Source of the DNA: Symbiodinium natans
Taxonomy: Eukaryota > Sar > Dinophyceae > Suessiales > Symbiodiniaceae
Length of the DNA: 64,000 nucleotides
Direction: 5' to 3'
Assembly: GCA_905221605.1 (NCBI GenBank)
Contig: CAJNDS010001668.1
Span: 1,168,276-1,232,275, forward strand
This document shows positions 60,621 through 64,000 of this stretch, in pieces. A program made the translations under genes and the position numbers. The notes under the pieces were generated by a model that saw only the letters and a list, made by a program, of their open reading frames with translations, was not told the DNA's origin and did no database searches. Positions within the stretch are counted from its first letter, which is position 1. Each line of letters opens with the position of its first letter.

Positions 60621-61004
60621 GCGTTTAGGGTTTAGGGTTTAGGGTTTAGGGTTTAGGGTTTAGGGATTTAGGGCCTTTGGGGTAGGGTTTAGGCTTAGAG
60701 GTTTATAGGGTTTAGGGTTGTAGGTTTCTAGGGTCTAGGGTCATGCGTTTATAGAGGTTTTGGGTTTAGGGTTCAGGGTGAAAGGCTTAAGGAACTCCTG
60801 AGTCTTGAGCCGTAACCCCTGCAAGCCGCCAACAATATCAGCCCCTGAGGCCCTCAGCCCCTTTGCCCATCGAGATCTTCAGGGAGGGGGTTCAAGTGGG
60901 GGTTTAGGGTTGAGGGTTTATGGTTTAGGGGTATGTACCCTAGGACTCCCACTACTCCCCAAGGCTGTCTAGGCTTCCCCAAGGTTCCCTAGGTACCTAC
61001 CCCT
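60621..61004 (+). repeat. TTTAGGG array and fold-back-like sequence
   Basis: TTTAGGG 60624-60670 and degenerate copies to 60780. 60880-61000 resembles 36085-36165 (CTTCAGGGAGGGGGTCAAG... CACTACTCCC), a further repeated element. Confidence 0.55.
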
Positions 61005-61080
61005 TCATGAACCGGATAGCTTTGGCCGCGTCTTTTTGGTGGCAGCTTTCTTGGAAGCCCTTTCAACGTAGGACGTAGGC
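61005..61080 (-). CDS. Candidate minus-strand terminal exon, Lys-rich
   Basis: After CCCTAAATCAG on the minus strand reads PTSYVERASKKAATKKTRP, KLSGS, TGA. The Lys/Ala/Thr-rich tail resembles tails of nucleic-acid-binding basic proteins, but that is composition only. Upstream exons not identified. Confidence 0.45.
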
Positions 61081-61640
61081 CTGATTTAGGGTACAGTGTT
61101 TAGGGTTGAAGACAGGTTAAGGTTTTAGGGTTCTTGGCTATAAGACCTCCCAAATAAGCCCGTTTGAAGTTTAACCAGGCATGCGGTAGTGAGCCTGTCA
61201 ATACTCAGTCACAAGTACCCTAAGCCCAAGGTAACAAAACCTACTTCTGAAACGTCTGAACCCTGCAGATAACCACCAAGCCTTCTAGCTAGCTCGACAG
61301 CTGACTTCTTCTTCTTCTTCTTATTTTTTTTCTTATTTGTTCTTGTTCTTATTGTTATTCTTCTTCTTCTTCCTCTTCTTCTTCTTCTTCTTCTAGGCTA
61401 CTCTTGGGTCAAGAGTTTGCAGCGCTTTTCGCCACTCGTTGCAATTACACCGGCCCCTGTATGTCTATAGACCAGTAAACCCTACAAACCCTATAGTCCA
61501 TATATATATATATATATATTCATTTATTGTACATGATTACATGTGTGTGTGTGTGTGCGACTTTTAGAACTACTCGAGATTGCCATTGCCGAATGATTCC
61601 CTACAACCGCCAAAGCCCACCCTCCCAGCTCCGCCCACCC
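61081..61640. other. Unique sequence with CTT, TA and GT microsatellites
   Basis: CTT microsatellite 61308-61395, TA 61500-61520, GT 61540-61560. No gene seen. Confidence 0.6.
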
Positions 61641-61756
61641 TAAACCCTAAACCCTAAACCCTAAACCCTAAACCCCAAACCCTAAACCCTAAACCCTAAA
61701 CCCTAAACCCTAAACCCACTTGTGGGATGAGCCGTGACAGCACCCAAATTCCACCG

Positions 61757-61945
61757 CAGGGTCCATGTGCCTACATGGTCTACAGCAGACTTAGGGTTTA
61801 GGGTTTAGGGTTTAGGGTTTAGGGTTTAGGGTTTAGGGTTTAGGGTTTAGGGTTTAGGGTTTAGGGTTTAGGGTTTAGGGTTACTCTATCGTGGGCCCTA
61901 AAGCCATTACATGGGAACCTATTTAAGGCCCAAGTTTCCACCACC
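61757..61945. mobile_element. Hairpin element opened by a TTTAGGG array
   Basis: Left end AGGGTCCATGTGCC, then about 13 TTTAGGG units (61790-61880), then the inner right arm (GGCCCTAAAGCC... AAGGCCCAAG). The right terminus is missing; the next hairpin begins directly after. Confidence 0.7.
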
Positions 61946-61947
61946 CG

Positions 61948-62052
61948 GAGGGTCCATGTACCAAAATAGGGAATACTTGGGCCTTAAAGTACTTCCTATT
62001 TAGGGACTTTGGGGCCCAAGTATATAATAGCAAGGTACATGGACCCTTAGGG
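61948..62052. mobile_element. Hairpin element, CCATGTACC family, intact
   Basis: Termini GGGTCCATGTACC and GGTACATGGACCCTTAGGG with inner TACTTGGGCC/GGCCCAAGTA. Very similar to the copy at 49293-49391. Confidence 0.85.
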
Positions 62053-62103
62053 CCATAGAGTTACATGGGACATGTCGGCTTCTTAAACCCTACTGTACGC
62101 CAG

Positions 62104-62156
62104 GAGCCGTCCGCACCGACCTGCTCACAATCTGGATCGCAGCAGGCCAGTGCAAG
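62104..62156 (+). CDS. Candidate exon
   Basis: After CTGTACGCCAG reads AVRTDLLTIWIAAGQCK and meets a GTTTTT donor. It ends in the CK| pattern of other Ala-rich exons. TTTAGGG array downstream (62177-62225). Product unknown. Confidence 0.45.
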
Positions 62157-62576
62157 GTTTTTTTTTTTTTTTCTGTTTAGGGTTTAGGGTTTAGGGTTTA
62201 GGGTTTAGGGTTTAGGGTTTAGGGTTGATGGAAGAAGAGTATAGTTGCTTGGTTGACTTCAAGTAACCAAAGTGCTTCGGCGTGAGGATTTGGGAATGTA
62301 CGCAGCGTTTAGGGTTGAATTCGGATGTGGGGAACCTACGGTAAGGAAGCCCAAGCACCCTTACGCACGGGAAGTATACCATGCCGGGTTTTGGCTTGGG
62401 GTTTGGGGCTTAGTGTTTAGGGTATATAGTTTAGGGTTTAGGGTTTAGGGTTTAGGGATACTCATGATCAGAGCCAACATTTCACATACCCTTAGCCTTA
62501 GAAGCTGGCTAATGCGCCCGAATGGTTGACGTGTTCATTTTTTCGGGCATACGGTTTACTGTAGACTCTAGTTTAC

Positions 62577-62762
62577 ATGCAAGTCGAAACAGGATTTGCA
62601 AGTGTCTTCACAAAGAGAACCTCCTTGAAGTGTCCTCGGATTAGGGCAGTGCTCCTCGAAGAGTCTTATTGGGTACCAAAACCCTCTGAGCAACACGTTC
62701 CTAAAGCTGTCGCAACGCTCGCCTGCATATCTGTGAAGGGGCAAGGTGTGCAAGCCAGTTAG
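62577..62762 (+). CDS. Protein-like ATG frame
   Basis: 61 codons from ATG 62577: MQVETGFASVFTKRTSLKC, PRIRAVLLEESYWVPKPSEQ, HVPKAVATLACISVKGQGV, QAS, TAG. The opposite strand (62568-62753) has an equally long frame, so strand is uncertain. No family recognised. Confidence 0.35.
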   Translation: MQVETGFASVFTKRTSLKCPRIRAVLLEESYWVPKPSEQHVPKAVATLACISVKGQGVQAS

Positions 62763-64000
62763 GGTCTGCTGTTGGGCAGGGTATGTAAACTGTGGGCGAG
62801 GGCGATCTTTCTGGGCACCTCTAGCGTTGGATCTAGGACCATTGTGCTAGGACTTATGGGTATTGGGTTTAGAGTTTCCTCCAGGGAAATTCGGTTTGCA
62901 ACGAGCATGCGTTCGTTCTTACCCTAAACCCCAAACCTATAAGGGATATTTCTCAATCTTATTCCCCCTTTTTCAGCCCCTACAACCCCTATAAAGTTCC
63001 TTTATACCCCAGTAGCCCCTATGTAGCCCCGTATGGGCCCTTGTACGGTTCCCTCTCTCAGTCCTTGAAGACCCTCAAGCAAAGAAGCTCTCCCAAGCCC
63101 GTCGCACTGAACCCGCCTAAACCCTAAACCCTAAACCCTAAACCCTAAACCCCCAACCCCCAACCCCTAGTCTTACAGGGCGGGCGCCGCGGCACCTGTG
63201 ACCATCAGTGACCTGTTCAGGGTCGGCAACTCCCACCGAGGCCTTGAGTTTTCAGGGTGTCAGGCTTCAGGGTTGCAGGGTTTAGGTGTAGGGTTTAGGG
63301 TTTAGGGTTTAGCGTTTAGGGTTTAGGGTTTAGGGTTTAGGGTTTAGGGTTTAGGGTTTAGGGTTTTTAGGCTGCATTTCAGGGATCAGGGGCTCTGGCT
63401 GGCTCCGGCTTGCGGGAGTTGCGATTTTTGAGGCCGGGGGTGCGGCTCTGCAGAGGTGTAGGAAGGCGTTGTAGGGGCTTCTGTCACCAGGAGGGGCACT
63501 TCAGTCTCTAGGCGTGCCGCCCCCTAAACCCTAAACCCTAAACCCTAAACCCTAAACCCTAAACCCTAAACCCTAAACCCTAAACCCTAAACCCTAAACC
63601 CTGAACCCTTTCAAACCCGAAGCTTTTCAGCTCCTAGATCTGAAGCCCTAGTCAGCCCTTAACACTGAAGCCTTCAGCTGTGGTCCCTCAGAGGGTTTAG
63701 GGTTTAGGGTTTAGGGTTCTCAAGTGTGGGCACTTCTTAGTTGAGTTCCAAAAACAACCCAGGGCCCTTGCAGCCCTAGATTTTGCTTTAAAGCCCCAGG
63801 CACAAAGCAGGCTAACGCCAAACACTGCAAGCTACCAGGTCCTGAGGTCAGCAAGAAAGTAGGGCTTCGGGGTGTCAGGGCTTATGGTTTCGGGTTTAGG
63901 GCTCAGGGTTCAGGGTTTAGTGTTTAGGGTTTAGGGTACTAAGCCGTGAGACTTAACCCCACATCTTCTCAGAGCACTTGGGGTCTGCAGCCTTGGGCAC
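62763..64000. repeat. CCCTAAA and TTTAGGG arrays with weak exon candidates
   Basis: CCCTAAA at 63120-63155 and 63525-63600, TTTAGGG at 63290-63365 and 63690-63720. After TCTTACAG at 63179 a frame reads AGAAAPVTISDLFRVGNSH. After CATTTCAG at 63384 another reads GSGALAGSGLRELRFLRPG with a GTGTAG donor. Neither is firm. Confidence 0.45.

Noticed and set aside
1-64000. True chromosome end or telomere
   Set aside because: Tracts are short, in both orientations and separated by unique exon-bearing sequence; neither window edge ends in a long uniform array.
1-64000. CRISPR array
   Set aside because: The direct repeats are 7-9 base telomere-like units or long tandems without unique spacers of even length, and no cas-like gene is present.
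1-64000. Dinoflagellate spliced-leader relic upstream of genes
   Set aside because: I looked for TTTTGGCTCAAG-type sequence. Only GGCTCAAG at about 56454 was seen, without the rest of the leader.

Overview
The window looks like nuclear DNA of a dinoflagellate, most likely a Symbiodiniaceae-like alga (inference). Three things point that way: hundreds of short TTTAGGG/CCCTAAA tracts scattered in both orientations; a 9.3 kb APE-type LINE whose first ORF carries a cytosine-5 DNA methyltransferase, an association reported from Symbiodinium; and candidate introns that use GT, GC and perhaps GA donors with AG|G acceptors. No tRNA, rRNA, CRISPR array or bacterial-type operon was seen.

Layout. 1-11.0 kb: small exons separated by TTTAGGG/CCCTAAA tracts, with a telomere-repeat-poor stretch (2.8-5.6 kb) that holds decayed minus-strand coding sequence. 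11.0-21.8 kb: almost pure repeats, namely poly-G, long AATTCAATT palindromes, GGCCAAATTTTGCC palindromes, CATCATCTC arrays, a 116-bp tandem repeat, a diverged array of about 190 bp, an array of about 55 bp, and a CT-rich block with a 0.5 kb direct duplication. 21.8-25.9 kb: telomere-like tracts with small exons. 25.9-35.4 kb: the LINE, bracketed by TTTATAGGG arrays and an imperfect 13-bp target duplication, inserted in a host exon. 35.4-64 kb: many small exons, nearly all on the plus strand, separated by TTTAGGG-type tracts and by about 100-bp hairpin elements with the inverted terminus CCCTAAGGGTCCATGTACC.

Main result. Where neighbouring exons could be joined in phase, the removed sequence is often exactly a telomere-like tract (46365-46424, 36031-36205, 37563-37681, 39406-39474, 6432-6509) or exactly one hairpin element (49293-49391, 49593-49685, 60173-60271). 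The hairpin termini supply the donor (AAGG|GTCCATG) and acceptor (GGACCCTTAG|), so they behave like introner elements; telomere units supply G|GTTTAG donors and TTTAG|GG acceptors. Telomere-like arrays also lie inside some hairpin elements, which links the two classes.

The LINE. ORF1 has methyltransferase motifs I, IV, VI, VIII, IX and X (broken by one -1 frameshift), a Ulp1/C48-like protease signature, a small Cys/His cluster and a C-terminal coiled coil. ORF2 (endonuclease, reverse transcriptase, Cys/His cluster, RNase H) follows in the same frame after a single TGA. That TGA reads TGA-CTA and is followed 14 nt later by a perfect 9-bp GC-rich hairpin, as in programmed stop readthrough; a degenerate 2A-like NPGP motif lies about 50 codons downstream.

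Limits. The small-exon gene models were read by eye without transcripts. Most are partial, their products are not recognised, and some frames are ambiguous; confidences reflect this.
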